DNA from: Granulosicoccus sp.
GTDB lineage: Bacteria > Pseudomonadota > Gammaproteobacteria > Granulosicoccales > Granulosicoccaceae
NCBI GenBank assembly: GCA_023301795.1
Contig: JALZVU010000058.1
Coordinates: forward strand, 1 to 53,610
DNA length: 53,610 nucleotides
Direction: 5' to 3'
The translations under genes and the position numbers were made by a program. Under the pieces are notes generated by a model. It saw only the letters and a program-made list of their open reading frames with translations. It was not told where the DNA came from and did no database searches. This document shows, piece after piece, positions 25,864 to 35,695 of this stretch (position 1 is its first letter; the number at the start of each line of letters is the position of its first letter).

Positions 25864-26576
25864 GGGTTTTCCAGCAGCGTGACCTGCAAAGCCTGCAGAT
25901 TAACCACGGGCTCTATAGAGAACACTGTGCGGGTCGCATCGAAGAGCGAAAACAGAACACAACGTTGCAGATGGCAAGCATGCTGATTGTCCATAGGCTC
26001 GAAGATGCTGGCTTTGACGTCCAGTTCGGCAAGTTCGCCAAAGGGTGCACGTCCACGTTGCAGTTGCTCTTCTCGCAGCTTGTCCAAAATATCTGTGCGC
26101 TGCGACAGTAGATCCTGCCCGTAGGCGATTTCAGCGGTGTTCAGGGGCAGGTGAACCGATGCAATCAGCTTGACCTGAATAACTTCATTGCTGTCAGGAT
26201 CGATGCCCAGTCGTCGAGCTTGCTGCAGTCCATAGTGAAATTGATAGACCTGAACACGTTTTGATTCGGGCTGGGCCTTGTTTTCCTGTTTTTCTACGGA
26301 TAGGGTTTGTGCACCCAGAGGGTGGTTGTCGGGGTTTGTTGCAGGTGCAGGCTGTGTGCTTCTTGACGCCAGACCAACGGCTGTCGACGACTTGGCCGCC
26401 ACCCAGGCTGTGCCATCGGCCAACAGCATGGCCTGCTGACGCTGGGCGTCGTTCAGAGATGCGGCCAGCGCAGCAGACACCGGCACTAAAAATGCCAGAC
26501 AAAGAGCAACCGCACCTATCGCATGCGACAGGCCCGTGCACGTAAACCATGAATTAAAATCCCTCATACGTGCCAT
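25860..26576 (-). CDS. Secreted protein resembling a detached copper amine oxidase N-terminal domain
   Basis: 238 residues from ATG 26576 (a TTG at 26630 extends it). A signal region (AIGAVALCLAFLVPVSAALA) is followed by a low-complexity linker. The C-terminal half reads HLPLNTAEIAYGQDLL...LAELDVKASIFEP...RCVLFSLFDATRTVFSIEPV. This resembles the CAO N2 domain pattern: HPL-x-x-x-EI...LL, then I/L-x-EP, then a strand with D-x-x-T-x-T-x-E and V-x-L. The resemblance is by eye and moderate. The first gene of the three-gene operon, it ends in an ATGA overlap with the catalytic-dead paralogue. Confidence 0.5.
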   Translation of the reverse strand: MARMRDFNSWFTCTGLSHAIGAVALCLAFLVPVSAALAASLNDAQRQQAMLLADGTAWVAAKSSTAVGLASRSTQPAPATNPDNHPLGAQTLSVEKQENKAQPESKRVQVYQFHYGLQQARRLGIDPDSNEVIQVKLIASVHLPLNTAEIAYGQDLLSQRTDILDKLREEQLQRGRAPFGELAELDVKASIFEPMDNQHACHLQRCVLFSLFDATRTVFSIEPVVNLQALQVTLLENP

Positions 26577-26645
26577 GATACGGCGCTTTGACACAGTGTG
26601 TGCACGACGCACGTCACAATAAAGACTCAAGAGTAGAACTAGTTT

Positions 26646-27230
26646 ATGTCAGCCCAATGGATCAGCTATTTTGGATACGGCTCCTTGGTGAACAGAAACA
26701 CACGTCCTGAGGGGGAGGAGGCGATCAATGCCACCCTCAAAGGGTGGCAGCGGGTGTGGAATCACCGAGTGACTAAAACGGATGCTCGTCACGCCTGTAC
26801 CTCGCTGAGTATCGAGCCTGCAGACACATGTATTAGTGGCGTGCTGGTGCGCATTCCACAGGCAAAGCTGGCTGATCTTGACAAGCGTGAATTTGGTTAC
26901 GAGCGACTCACGCTGAGTATTGCGGATTTTGACGTGCCTGACGGTCTGGACGTGGATGAAATTCAGGTGTACCGCAGCCTTGAGCCTAACCGCCATCTGT
27001 CCGATAGCGCCCACCCCGTTGCCCAGAGTTACGTCGATGTGGTGATGGCAGGCTATCTGACGCGTTTTGGTGATGACGGTCTGCAGCAATTGCTGGCATC
27101 CACCCGCGGCTGGGACCGCCCTATGGTGGATGACCGAGCTGATCCAATCTATCCAAGGAGCGTTGAACTTCAGGCGGCGCAACATCACTATTTTGACAGT
27201 CTATTGACGCCTTTGCGTCTATTCAATTGA
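26646..27230 (+). CDS. Gamma-glutamylcyclotransferase-like protein
   Basis: 194 residues. It begins with the GGCT fold signature ISYFGYGSLVNRNTRPEGE (YGSL phosphate/substrate loop) and has the catalytic glutamate candidate in LDKREFGYERLTL. Proteins of this fold release 5-oxoproline from gamma-glutamyl compounds such as glutathione fragments. The family is broad, and the substrate is not predictable. Cytosolic. The DUF3581 gene follows 75 bp downstream on the same strand. Confidence 0.75.
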   Translation: MSAQWISYFGYGSLVNRNTRPEGEEAINATLKGWQRVWNHRVTKTDARHACTSLSIEPADTCISGVLVRIPQAKLADLDKREFGYERLTLSIADFDVPDGLDVDEIQVYRSLEPNRHLSDSAHPVAQSYVDVVMAGYLTRFGDDGLQQLLASTRGWDRPMVDDRADPIYPRSVELQAAQHHYFDSLLTPLRLFN

Positions 27231-27305
27231 TGTTGCCTATTGCGGTTGGACGTCCGGTTTGCGACCATACCGCACCACAATGGCTACGCTCTGATCAGGC
27301 AACTT

Positions 27306-28031
27306 ATGCAACTCGCCCAGTACTTTTCTTCCCGGCAAGACACGATCTCATTTACCGAAGAGCAGGGCAGTGAATTCGCCAAAGGTGTCGCAGGTGATTT
27401 CAACCCGATTCACAACCCTGGCACCAAGCGTTTTTGCGTGCCGGGGGATTTGTTATTTTGCGTCATGCTGCATCAGTACGGTGTTGCCGGTACCACCGCT
27501 GTGCACTTTTCGGGCATGGTTGACGGCAACAGCGCTCTGAAAATGCCAGAAAAGGTGGAAAAAGCGGCACATATTCTCGATGCCAGGGATAAAACCATCT
27601 TGAGTCTTTTTCTGGACGGCACCGTGTACACCGATGCTGACTTCGTCAATACCCTCAGTCGGGCTTACGTCAGTTTTTCAGGTCAGACATTCCCCGACAT
27701 TCTGGTGCCCTTGATGCGTGACGCGAAGGTCATGATCAACCCCGACAGGCCTCTCGTGATCTACAAGGATATGGCCATTGAACTGGACCAGATGCCCGAG
27801 ACGCTTACAGGCACAGACGTCACGCTACAGCTTATCGATTCGGACATTACCGTCAATGGCCGTAAAGGTGCAGTGAGGCTGCGCTTCGACATTCAGCTCG
27901 AGGGCCAGCGGGTCGGCAAAGGTGAGAAGAACATGGTGCTTAGCGGCCTTCGCGAGTTCGATGAGCAAGCCATGCAAGCGGTTGTAGATCAGTACTCACA
28001 ATGGCGAGGAGATTACGTAGGGCAGTCCTAG
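27306..28031 (+). CDS. DUF3581 family protein
   Basis: 241 residues from ATG 27306 (an upstream TTG frame is unlikely). The N-terminal part FTEEQGSEFAKGVAGDFNPI followed by HN is diagnostic of DUF3581, a family nearly confined to Gammaproteobacteria. The DFNPIH segment recalls the hydratase motif of MaoC-like hot-dog folds, so an acyl-CoA or acyl-thioester role is conceivable but unproven. No signal peptide or membrane helix. Confidence 0.85.
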   Translation: MQLAQYFSSRQDTISFTEEQGSEFAKGVAGDFNPIHNPGTKRFCVPGDLLFCVMLHQYGVAGTTAVHFSGMVDGNSALKMPEKVEKAAHILDARDKTILSLFLDGTVYTDADFVNTLSRAYVSFSGQTFPDILVPLMRDAKVMINPDRPLVIYKDMAIELDQMPETLTGTDVTLQLIDSDITVNGRKGAVRLRFDIQLEGQRVGKGEKNMVLSGLREFDEQAMQAVVDQYSQWRGDYVGQS

Positions 28032-28105
28032 CCCCAGAATAGACTCTTACCCACTTGAACACTTAAGTGCCCTTACCATCAAAATACCATTCGCACGGAG
28101 GCGAA

Positions 28106-29932
28106 ATGACACAAGCAGGCAATATGTCCCAACAAGCTCTGGATATTCTCCAGACCATCTATGGCTACGACCAGTTTCGCGGCCAGCAACACGAAATTGT
28201 CAATACCGTTATTCAGGGCGACGACGCCCTGGTATTGATGCCCACCGGTGGTGGTAAATCCTTGTGCTACCAAGTGCCCTCACTAGTGCGCTCTGGCACG
28301 GGTATCGTAGTGTCACCGCTCATTGCGCTTATGCAAGATCAGGTGGATGCACTCAATGCGCTGAACCTGCGAGCAGCGTTCATTAATTCATCAATGGATT
28401 TTGGTGAGGTGGCAAGTACTGAACAGGCCTTGCTATCAGGTGATCTGGACATGCTGTACGTCGCCCCTGAGCGACTGCTAATGCCCCGCATGCTGGCGTT
28501 ACTGGACGCTGCGGACATTGCGCTGTTCGCTATCGACGAAGCGCATTGTGTGTCTCAATGGGGTCATGATTTTCGCAAGGAATACATGGGCCTGTCGATT
28601 CTTTCCGAGCGCTTTCCCAATGTGCCGCGGATTGCATTAACGGCAACAGCTGATGAGCGAACACGCGTTGAGATCGCTAACAATCTGCAACTGACCAAAG
28701 CTGCGCATTTTGTGAGTAGTTTTGACCGGCCCAATATCCGCTATACCGTGGGTGAGCCGCAAAACGCCAAGGAGGCCATGCTGGCGTTCCTCGATGCCAA
28801 TCATGTGGATGAGGCAGGCATTGTGTATTGCCTGTCCCGCAAAAAAGTGGAGCAGACGGCGCAGTGGCTTAACGACAATGGCCGTAACGCTGTGGCTTAT
28901 CACGCAGGCTTACCCGCCAGCACGCGAGAGCTCAACCAGAAACGCTTTCTGCGTGAAGATGCGTTGATAGTCGTGGCTACCATCGCTTTTGGCATGGGGA
29001 TAGACAAGCCGGACGTCCGCTTTGTGGTGCATTTGAATTTACCCAAAAGTATCGAGGCCTATTATCAGGAAACCGGGCGCGCGGGGCGAGATGGCTTGCC
29101 TTCGAACGCTTGGATGGCCTACGGGCTGCAAGACGTGATCAACCTGCGATCAATGATGGCTCAGTCCGATGCTGATGAGCAACACAAGCGGGTAGAGAAC
29201 CAGAAACTGGAAACCATGCTGGGACTGGCTGAGCTGACCACCTGTCGTCGCCAGTCGTTGCTCAGCTACTTTGGGGATGTGCTGGATGAGCCGTGTGGCA
29301 ACTGCGATAACTGCCTTGATCCGCCGCAAACCTGGGATGCCACTGATGCGTCACGTAAAGCGCTATCGTGTGTTTATCGAACTGGACAACGTTTCGGCGT
29401 TACCTATCTTGTCGACGTTCTGTTGGGAAAATCCTCAGAGCGAATAGAGCGCTTTGGCCACGACAAACAATCCACTTTTGGTATCGGTACTGATCTAAGT
29501 GCTAACGACTGGCGCAATTTATTTCGTCAGCTTATTGCTCGTGGTCTACTGACTGTCGATGTTGATGGCCACGGCTCGGTGATGCTCACTGAAGAGTCGC
29601 GCCCCGTGTTGCGAGGGGAGCAAACGCTGCACTTTCGCAAGTCCAGCAAGGGGACGGGCAAGGGCAGCCACAAAAGCGCGCGTAAACGAGCTCCCATCAA
29701 TATCAACGACTCGGATCAGCCACTGTGGGAGGCGCTACGCGTGTTGCGAAAACAAATCAGTGATATGGCGGGTGTGCCAGCCTACATTGTGTTTAACGAT
29801 AATACATTGGCTGACATGATCGCCTTGAAGCCTCGCAATTCAGGTGAAATGGCCAATGTCAGCGGCGTAGGTAGCCATAAACTTGAGCAATACGGCGATG
29901 AGTTTCTAGAGGTTATTCGCGAACACAGCTAG
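28106..29932 (+). CDS. recQ: ATP-dependent DNA helicase RecQ
   Basis: 608 residues from ATG 28106, which has GGAGG six bases upstream; a GTG at 28067 is rejected. The helicase core has Walker A MPTGGGKS (45-52), DEAH (144-147) followed by [19 protein letters not shown], and motif [11 protein letters not shown]. The RQC zinc site is [20 protein letters not shown] plus CDNC. A winged helix follows, then a C-terminal HRDC domain ([18 protein letters not shown]). It unwinds DNA 3'-5' in RecF-pathway recombination and repair. It converges with, and overlaps by 4 bp, a small minus-strand gene. Confidence 0.95.
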   Translation: MTQAGNMSQQALDILQTIYGYDQFRGQQHEIVNTVIQGDDALVLMPTGGGKSLCYQVPSLVRSGTGIVVSPLIALMQDQVDALNALNLRAAFINSSMDFGEVASTEQALLSGDLDMLYVAPERLLMPRMLALLDAADIALFAIDEAHCVSQWGHDFRKEYMGLSILSERFPNVPRIALTATADERTRVEIANNLQLTKAAHFVSSFDRPNIRYTVGEPQNAKEAMLAFLDANHVDEAGIVYCLSRKKVEQTAQWLNDNGRNAVAYHAGLPASTRELNQKRFLREDALIVVATIAFGMGIDKPDVRFVVHLNLPKSIEAYYQETGRAGRDGLPSNAWMAYGLQDVINLRSMMAQSDADEQHKRVENQKLETMLGLAELTTCRRQSLLSYFGDVLDEPCGNCDNCLDPPQTWDATDASRKALSCVYRTGQRFGVTYLVDVLLGKSSERIERFGHDKQSTFGIGTDLSANDWRNLFRQLIARGLLTVDVDGHGSVMLTEESRPVLRGEQTLHFRKSSKGTGKGSHKSARKRAPININDSDQPLWEALRVLRKQISDMAGVPAYIVFNDNTLADMIALKPRNSGEMANVSGVGSHKLEQYGDEFLEVIREHS

Positions 29933-30225
29933 TGCAGATATTCCATATCATCACGTTTGGAATAGCGCACCTCTCGGTCCAGTAGATCGCCATTCGACGA
30001 AAAGCGCTCCCAGCCCGATTGTTTTCTATAAGGCGGCTTAAGCGAGCTATTGGTCCAGGTGCGAAATCGCGCAATCAGTTGCTGTGCCCCGTCGTGCTCG
30101 TTGAGCCACTGAGTCTCGTACACGGTGCTGTCCCGTTCCACGCGATTGGAGCTGAGCAGCGTCAGGCAGTGATGTCCAGGGATATCGAACAGCTGCGCGT
30201 ATTGGGTTGTTTTATCATCTGCCAT
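29929..30225 (-). CDS. Hypothetical protein next to acyltransferase
   Basis: 98 residues, soluble, with no signal peptide. Composition is protein-like ([40 protein letters not shown]), but I recognise no family. It starts 1 bp after the stop codon of the acyltransferase-3 gene, so the two are co-translated, and it overlaps the convergent recQ by 4 bp. Confidence 0.55.
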   Translation of the reverse strand: MADDKTTQYAQLFDIPGHHCLTLLSSNRVERDSTVYETQWLNEHDGAQQLIARFRTWTNSSLKPPYRKQSGWERFSSNGDLLDREVRYSKRDDMEYLH

Positions 30226-30226
30226 A

Positions 30227-31243
30227 TCAGGCTTTGCCAGCTTGTGGCGCGCGGCTTAACGGGAACGACAGGCGCTCATGGCGCAGCAACCCGTTATCCA
30301 CCCATTTATGGATATATACGCTAATAACCGTACATACCACCAGAGATATCAGCACAAACAGATACGCAGCCGTTTGCCCTTCACCCAGATACGGTGCAAC
30401 AAATTTGCGCAGCACGCCTAGTGTGAATATATGACTCAGATAGAGCGCATAGGAGGCATCGCCTAGAAGCACTGCCCATGAATATTCTTTTACCTGGATA
30501 AACAGGCACGCGGTAACAATAAGCAACGACGGAACGCCGTATTCAAGAATTCGCGGTAGCGGCAGGTCAAGAAACAGCAGGCTAAAGCCCAGCAGCAGCA
30601 AATACCAGGAAGTCGAGGAGGGTAGACGAAATCCGCGTTTCCAGGCAACGGCCAGAAACATTCCTAAGATGAACTCAAACACCATGGATTCGCTGAAGAA
30701 CTGCGCTAGCGCCGATTGGCCGGTGTTTAGCAGGGTAGCTGCAATGAACACGGCTGTAATAACAACGCTGATAAACAGGATTCGGAAGCGCACCGCCAGC
30801 AACAAGGATGCTGCAAATACCAGATAGAAGTACATCTCATAAATCAACGACCAGCCCGGTGCAACTATGGGCCAGACAAATCCTTCGTAAGCGGTGCTCC
30901 AGTGAGGGATAAAGGCCAGACTTTGCAGCAGGGTGTCCCATCGAAACACGGTGGCCTTGAACACTGATGGCATCAGCAGCAGAATGGCTGCCATGAGAAA
31001 TGTAAAGAACCAGTAGAGGGGGACAACGCGTCTGATCCGGGCAACAAAAAACGCCACAGGTCGCGTGTCGGGTTTGGCGATATAAATCATGATAAAGCCA
31101 GAGATGACAAAGAATATGTCCACCCCAAAGCTGCCTGCTTGCGCCAGGAACTGTTGGTAGCCTTCTATCTGGATAACCGTGTGGCTATAGACCACTGCCA
31201 ATGCGGCGATCGCGCGCAGGTATTGCAGGGCGTGCAGTCTCAT
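30227..31243 (-). CDS. Acyltransferase-3 family membrane protein (OafA/YrhL-like)
   Basis: 338 residues with about ten membrane helices. Family features are LQYLRAIAALAVVYSHTVIQ at the start (R and the catalytic-type H), then GVDIFFVISGFIM and ARIRRVVPLYWFFT. Members transfer acetyl or succinyl groups to surface polysaccharides, peptidoglycan or lipids. There is no fused SGNH domain. The neighbouring upstream genes on the same strand are two secreted SASA-type acetylesterases, which could remove such groups. A small unknown gene follows 1 bp downstream. Confidence 0.85.
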   Translation of the reverse strand: MRLHALQYLRAIAALAVVYSHTVIQIEGYQQFLAQAGSFGVDIFFVISGFIMIYIAKPDTRPVAFFVARIRRVVPLYWFFTFLMAAILLLMPSVFKATVFRWDTLLQSLAFIPHWSTAYEGFVWPIVAPGWSLIYEMYFYLVFAASLLLAVRFRILFISVVITAVFIAATLLNTGQSALAQFFSESMVFEFILGMFLAVAWKRGFRLPSSTSWYLLLLGFSLLFLDLPLPRILEYGVPSLLIVTACLFIQVKEYSWAVLLGDASYALYLSHIFTLGVLRKFVAPYLGEGQTAAYLFVLISLVVCTVISVYIHKWVDNGLLRHERLSFPLSRAPQAGKA

Positions 31244-31355
31244 ATGACCAAGTATCGGCGGTTTGTAAGCATTCCTGAAGTTTATAGCAGCTTGGCCTTG
31301 TACCAGCCGCTATTTTTCAGTTACAGCGTCACAACACCCATATTAAAGTGAAGCC

Positions 31356-32762
31356 CTAGCGCCCAACAGCTCGGAGCATTGCCTCGTAATAACGGTTTCC
31401 CATCTCTCGCAATGCACCTGGCCCGAAATGGATACAGGTAGTGTTGCCACATGGAAATCCGTTAGTGGGTATCAGATCGTCGTGGATGGAGAGGCCACCC
31501 GCGTCAACCGTATTCACAAAGTTTCGATGAGCGTCGTCAACCATTTGCTTGGATTCTGAAAATACGGATAAATCTTCCCGTGCATCCACGCCTCGAGACA
31601 TGGTGCCAGCGACAAACGGGATCACCGAGTCCACTCGCCGGAGCGATGAATTGCCAACTCGATCAAGCTGAGCACGAAATTCCTCGACCAGAAGTTGCAG
31701 GTTTTCCGCATAAACTGGTGCACAACGAGGGTTTGAATCTGATTCGCCCTGATGCCACAAGATGCCACGCAAAACACCGCCAGTTTGCTCCAATGCAATA
31801 TTGGCGCGGACAACAGCTCGGTCAAACAGCAGCGTGTTGCCCAGATCACGATTGGTAGAACTCACTGGCATCCAGTTGCCGGTGGGTCCTTCGTCGTCAG
31901 TACAAAATGCGGTGCCCGACCACGCAGCGGGAACCAGGATGATCTCCGCAGAGGTATCGGGCAAAGCTCGCTTGGCAAAACTTAGTCCCAAACCTATGAA
32001 CTCATCAGATTTGCCAGATTCGTTGCTGACGTCTTGCGGGGTGTGCAGCGGGTCAAGGGCTGTCACGATATTGGGAGCAACCACATTCACAGAGGGTGAA
32101 GTGAAGTCAGCAGGGCGAACAAAGACGTCGGCACTGCTATTTTTGGAGGCGTTGAGTTGTTTGATGCGTGGATTAGGTTCGTCAGCTCCCCCGGGGCCCG
32201 CCTGACGCGTACCGTCTCCGCTAAAGCCTACCATGTTGCTTTGGCCTGCCAATAGGTACACATCCGGTGCCGAGGTTGGCTGGACAGTCACTTCTACACT
32301 CATGACATCGGTATCGAAGCCGTCGCTGGCTGTGATAACAAACTGGCGCTGTTGGGGCAATATCGGCGTAGCGCTGATGGACAGTACAAGAATGGCTTCG
32401 CTGTCATCGTCGCTAGGCGTTAGCGTAAGGCGTGAAAAACTACCGTTAACGAATGCGATATCCTCGTCGCTGCCGCCGCGTAGTTCAAGCGCTACGGGTC
32501 GTGTATGTCCGTTGGCGCGATCGAGACTAATAGGAATACGTAAACCGTTGGGGTCACCTTCAACGAGCACGCCGCTACTGACGGCCGAACGTATCTCAAA
32601 ATCACCGCTGGGCTCAACGTCGGGGATATTGTCGGGAATATTGTCCGGAATGGGTTCTTCGATTGTGTCGCTACTGCAGGCAGACAGTAGCAGGACGCCG
32701 AGTAGCGCCAGGGAATACAGCATTGAATGTTGTTTCGAGGGTCTGTGTTTTACTTGGTTCAT
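31356..32762 (-). CDS. SASA-type (sialate O-acetylesterase-like) carbohydrate esterase lipoprotein
   Basis: 468 residues from ATG 32762; the frame opens at 32849, but that start overlaps the upstream gene and lacks a signal. The lipobox is LLSACS. An N-terminal beta-rich segment (residues about 40-150) is followed by the SASA/CE6 hydrolase domain: DVYLLAGQSNMVGFSGD with the nucleophilic Ser, GILWHQGESD, and TCIHFGPGALREMG with the catalytic His. Such enzymes remove O-acetyl groups from glycans outside the cell. Tandem paralogue of 32833-34212, with 70 bp between them. Confidence 0.8.
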   Translation of the reverse strand: MNQVKHRPSKQHSMLYSLALLGVLLLSACSSDTIEEPIPDNIPDNIPDVEPSGDFEIRSAVSSGVLVEGDPNGLRIPISLDRANGHTRPVALELRGGSDEDIAFVNGSFSRLTLTPSDDDSEAILVLSISATPILPQQRQFVITASDGFDTDVMSVEVTVQPTSAPDVYLLAGQSNMVGFSGDGTRQAGPGGADEPNPRIKQLNASKNSSADVFVRPADFTSPSVNVVAPNIVTALDPLHTPQDVSNESGKSDEFIGLGLSFAKRALPDTSAEIILVPAAWSGTAFCTDDEGPTGNWMPVSSTNRDLGNTLLFDRAVVRANIALEQTGGVLRGILWHQGESDSNPRCAPVYAENLQLLVEEFRAQLDRVGNSSLRRVDSVIPFVAGTMSRGVDAREDLSVFSESKQMVDDAHRNFVNTVDAGGLSIHDDLIPTNGFPCGNTTCIHFGPGALREMGNRYYEAMLRAVGR

Positions 32763-32832
32763 AATGCCTATATGCAATCGGTGAGCCGATATCCTTGGCC
32801 ACTTACGTTCTGCGAAGTAATTTGTTAAGTAG

Positions 32833-34212
32833 TTAGAGTAGTACATCAATTAATCGTTCGTAGTAGCGCGCGCCCATTTCTCGCAAGGCATCTGCGCCGA
32901 AGTGTATACATGAACCTCCACCGCAGGCGAACGCAGGCGGCACAAGATCATCATTGTTAACAAAATCAGCAAAACTGACTGCAGTTGCCACATTTCTGTG
33001 AGCTGCGTCAACCAGCATCTTGTTGTCTGAAAATGGGGCCTGCTCTTCACCCATGGCCATTGTGCCGACGATAAACGGAATATCAACATCTGGTCCTCGT
33101 GCACCCGTGCCGCGACCGTCAGGGGCGATATTGGTACGCAGCGATTCGATCATTTCCGTCAAATTGGACGCGTAGCTCTGAGCACACGCAGAATCCTCAG
33201 AATCCGCCTCGCCTTGATGCCACAATATTCCGCGTAGGACTCCACCGGACTGCTCCAGCGCAATATCGGCTCTAGCAATTGCTCGATCGTGTAATAGAGT
33301 ACCGCTGAGGGCTCTATTAGTTTGTGGGGTCGCATTCCAACCGATCCCTTCAAAAGAGTTTGTCTCTCGTCGGCAGAATCCTGTGTCAGACCAGGCTGCC
33401 GGAACGAGAATGATTTGTGCCGTGGTGTCACCTATTGCGCGCTTGGCAAATGACAGTCCTAAACCAATACGTGTACCTGTCTTGGAGCCGTCGCTTTGCA
33501 GGCCGGAATGCAACGGGTCCAGAGCAACAGTCACCGGATTGCCTGTATTGAACAGCATGGCAGGATTAGTAAAATCGTCTGGCTCGCCAAAGTTGTTGTC
33601 ATCGTTGAACGTTACGTTCAATTGGAGGATGTCAGCCACTGTCTCATCAGCTTCGCCAGGCAGTGCTTGTCGTGCATCGTCTTCACTGATACCCACCATA
33701 TTGCTCTGGCCTATCAGCAGGTATACATCAGGAGCTGTTGTAGGTCGCACGGCCAGATTCAACGCAGTGCTGCTTGTGCGTCCGGCAGAATCTGTGGCGC
33801 TAACGATCAGAGTACGAGTCTGTGGCTGGATGGGGCGCGCAGCGATGGCCAGGTCCAGCTGTAGTTCGGTTGTGGCTTCGCTGGCGTCGAGCACCGAGTC
33901 TGCAAAGCGCCGTGTAAGCAGCAGCTCATCAGCATCACTCTGGCCCACCGCCGTGAGTGTAATGTCATCAGTGTGGCCTGGCGCACGTGTGATGGTGACT
34001 GGTACGCTAACCAAGCCTTCACCTTCGTCAAGAGCCACTACAGCACTCATTGCTTGCAGGGTGAATTGGTCGTTACTGTTATTGGCCGGTGGCTCTGTGC
34101 CGGTAGGCTCATCCACTGACGGCGCTCGGACATCGCCACTGCACGCTGAGAGTAACCATGGCATCGCCAGGCAACTCGTTAAGAGCACAGCGTATCGGAA
34201 ATTGCGTTTCAT
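32833..34212 (-). CDS. SASA-type carbohydrate esterase lipoprotein, tandem paralogue
   Basis: 459 residues with lipoprotein signal and lipobox LLSACS. Same plan as the next gene downstream: a Ser/Thr-rich N-terminal beta domain (APGHTDDITLTAVGQ aligns with ANGHTRPVALELRGG of the neighbour), then DVYLLIGQSNMVGISED, GILWHQGEADS and SCIHFGADALREMG. Ser in GQSNM and His in CIHFG are the likely catalytic pair. The two genes evidently arose by duplication, and the protein sequences have drifted well apart while the motifs are kept. Confidence 0.8.
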   Translation of the reverse strand: MKRNFRYAVLLTSCLAMPWLLSACSGDVRAPSVDEPTGTEPPANNSNDQFTLQAMSAVVALDEGEGLVSVPVTITRAPGHTDDITLTAVGQSDADELLLTRRFADSVLDASEATTELQLDLAIAARPIQPQTRTLIVSATDSAGRTSSTALNLAVRPTTAPDVYLLIGQSNMVGISEDDARQALPGEADETVADILQLNVTFNDDNNFGEPDDFTNPAMLFNTGNPVTVALDPLHSGLQSDGSKTGTRIGLGLSFAKRAIGDTTAQIILVPAAWSDTGFCRRETNSFEGIGWNATPQTNRALSGTLLHDRAIARADIALEQSGGVLRGILWHQGEADSEDSACAQSYASNLTEMIESLRTNIAPDGRGTGARGPDVDIPFIVGTMAMGEEQAPFSDNKMLVDAAHRNVATAVSFADFVNNDDLVPPAFACGGGSCIHFGADALREMGARYYERLIDVLL

Positions 34213-34450
34213 GAATGTGTAGCGGGAGCCTGAGCGGATCGTTACTTGAAGGGCGCGAGTCTAGCAGAGGGACGCACAATCAGCAGGGGCAAGTTACCGG
34301 TCTAACAACGTTGCAACGCTATAAGAATGCCGTAAAGCTACACAGTCGATACATTGCGGCTTATGATGATGAATAGTTTTTCCGTAGCGTCATGCTAGAG
34401 TTACGGTTTTCCCCTCTTCAGACCTTTTTGCTGAGTCCGCTACCCACCAC

Positions 34451-34951
34451 ATGACACAGACACTCAGATTAATTGTGACGATGGTTTGCCTATGGCTGCT
34501 GCTGTCGGGATTGTTCAAGACCCAACTACTGATACTGGGTGCTATTTCCGTTGCCATTGTGTGTGCACTTGCGCAACGCATGCGAGTGCTCGAACATCGT
34601 GGGCAGCCAATCTATTTCCGCTTTCTCAACATCATGGGTTATTGGGGATGGCTGATGGGGCAGATTGTGCTCAGCAACATAGACGTCACCAAGCGGGTCT
34701 GGTCAAAAAAACTGGATATCAAACCCACGCTGCGGCGAGTGAGTGCCACGCCTGATACTGAGATGGGCAGAGTGGTTTACGCTAATTCGATAACACTCAC
34801 CCCGGGCACCACCACCATCAACTTCACTCCTGAAGGGGACATACTTGTCCACGCCTTGCACGAAGACAGCCTGCGCGAACTCGAAGAGGGTGACATGTCT
34901 GAACGCATTCGGGACGTTGAACCGCACTTTCGCAAGCACTCTGGAAACTGA
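34451..34951 (+). CDS. mrpE: Mrp antiporter subunit E
   Basis: 166 residues: two or three N-terminal helices (LIVTMVCLWLLLSGLF, LLILGAISVAIVCALA), the MrpE core YWGWLMGQIVLSNIDVTKRV, and the C-terminal segment NSITLTPGTTTINF. It is part of the membrane complex that exchanges Na+ or other cations for H+. First gene of a ten-gene operon. The ATG at 34451 lacks an evident Shine-Dalgarno sequence. Confidence 0.9.
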   Translation: MTQTLRLIVTMVCLWLLLSGLFKTQLLILGAISVAIVCALAQRMRVLEHRGQPIYFRFLNIMGYWGWLMGQIVLSNIDVTKRVWSKKLDIKPTLRRVSATPDTEMGRVVYANSITLTPGTTTINFTPEGDILVHALHEDSLRELEEGDMSERIRDVEPHFRKHSGN

Positions 34952-34954
34952 CCT

Positions 34955-35236
34955 ATGTTCATCGCTGGAATCTTGGCATTGCTTGTCACCATGGCGCTAA
35001 CCTTATGGCGCACATTGCTTGGCCCTACCTTATTTGACCGCTTGTTAGCGGTTAACTCCTTCGGGACCAAAACAGTTTTGTTGATAGCTGTTTACGGATT
35101 TATGACGGGACGGCCGGATTTTCTTGATATTGCACTGGTATATGCGCTCATCAATTTTGTTGGGACTATCGCTGTGCTGAAATTTTTCGAATACGACGAT
35201 CTGGGCAGTGGTAAATACCAGGAGGATGACTTCTAG
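34955..35236 (+). CDS. mrpF: Mrp antiporter subunit F
   Basis: 93 residues and three helices, with the MrpF signature RTLLGPTLFDRLLAVNSFGT followed by GRPDFLDIALVYALINFVG. It sits 3 bp after mrpE and directly abuts mrpG. MrpF is a small core subunit of the antiporter membrane complex. Confidence 0.9.
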   Translation: MFIAGILALLVTMALTLWRTLLGPTLFDRLLAVNSFGTKTVLLIAVYGFMTGRPDFLDIALVYALINFVGTIAVLKFFEYDDLGSGKYQEDDF

Positions 35237-35695
35237 ATGTTTGACTTACTCATAATGGCAGTCAGCTGGATACTGATGATCGTTGGCTGTGTGTTTGTCG
35301 TGTCCGGTGCTGTAGGACTCGTCCGCATGCCGGATCTCTACACGCGTCTGCACGCTGCGAGCTTGACGGATACGGGCGGCACGATTGTTATCGGTCTTGC
35401 ATTGATTATTCAAGCGGTATTCATCTTTGACAACAACATGGCGGCCATAAAAATGGGCCTCATAGTGTTTTTTACGCTCTTTACAGGACCTACAGCCTCA
35501 CATGCACTGGCCAAAACTGCTTTGCTATGTGGACAGGTGCCGGTGGACGCTGATGGTAAGCCCATTTTAGATTCCCCTGAAGAGGCGACCCTTTTGGCGC
35601 GCTCCCGCCCGGCAGATTATCGTCATGGTGAGGATGCCAAACGCATAGAAGATGAAATGGATGCACTGAATAAAAAGCGTCGGGGTGAGGGCTGA
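35237..35695 (+). CDS. mrpG: Mrp antiporter subunit G
   Basis: 152 residues. Three helices carry the MrpG motif GAVGLVRMPDLYTRLHAASL and end with FTGPTASHALAKTA. A hydrophilic tail of about 50 residues (PEEATLLARSRPADYRHGED) is longer than usual. The stop overlaps the next start by one base (TGATG). Confidence 0.9.
   Translation: MFDLLIMAVSWILMIVGCVFVVSGAVGLVRMPDLYTRLHAASLTDTGGTIVIGLALIIQAVFIFDNNMAAIKMGLIVFFTLFTGPTASHALAKTALLCGQVPVDADGKPILDSPEEATLLARSRPADYRHGEDAKRIEDEMDALNKKRRGEG

Noticed and set aside
26646-27188. 179-codon minus-strand frame opposite the gamma-glutamylcyclotransferase-like gene
   Set aside because: The plus-strand frame has the YGSL signature and family length; the antisense frame has no features.
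33383-34222. 279-codon plus-strand frame opposite the second SASA esterase
   Set aside because: Low-complexity Ser/Ala/Val composition typical of an antisense shadow; the minus-strand esterase has a signal peptide and catalytic motifs.
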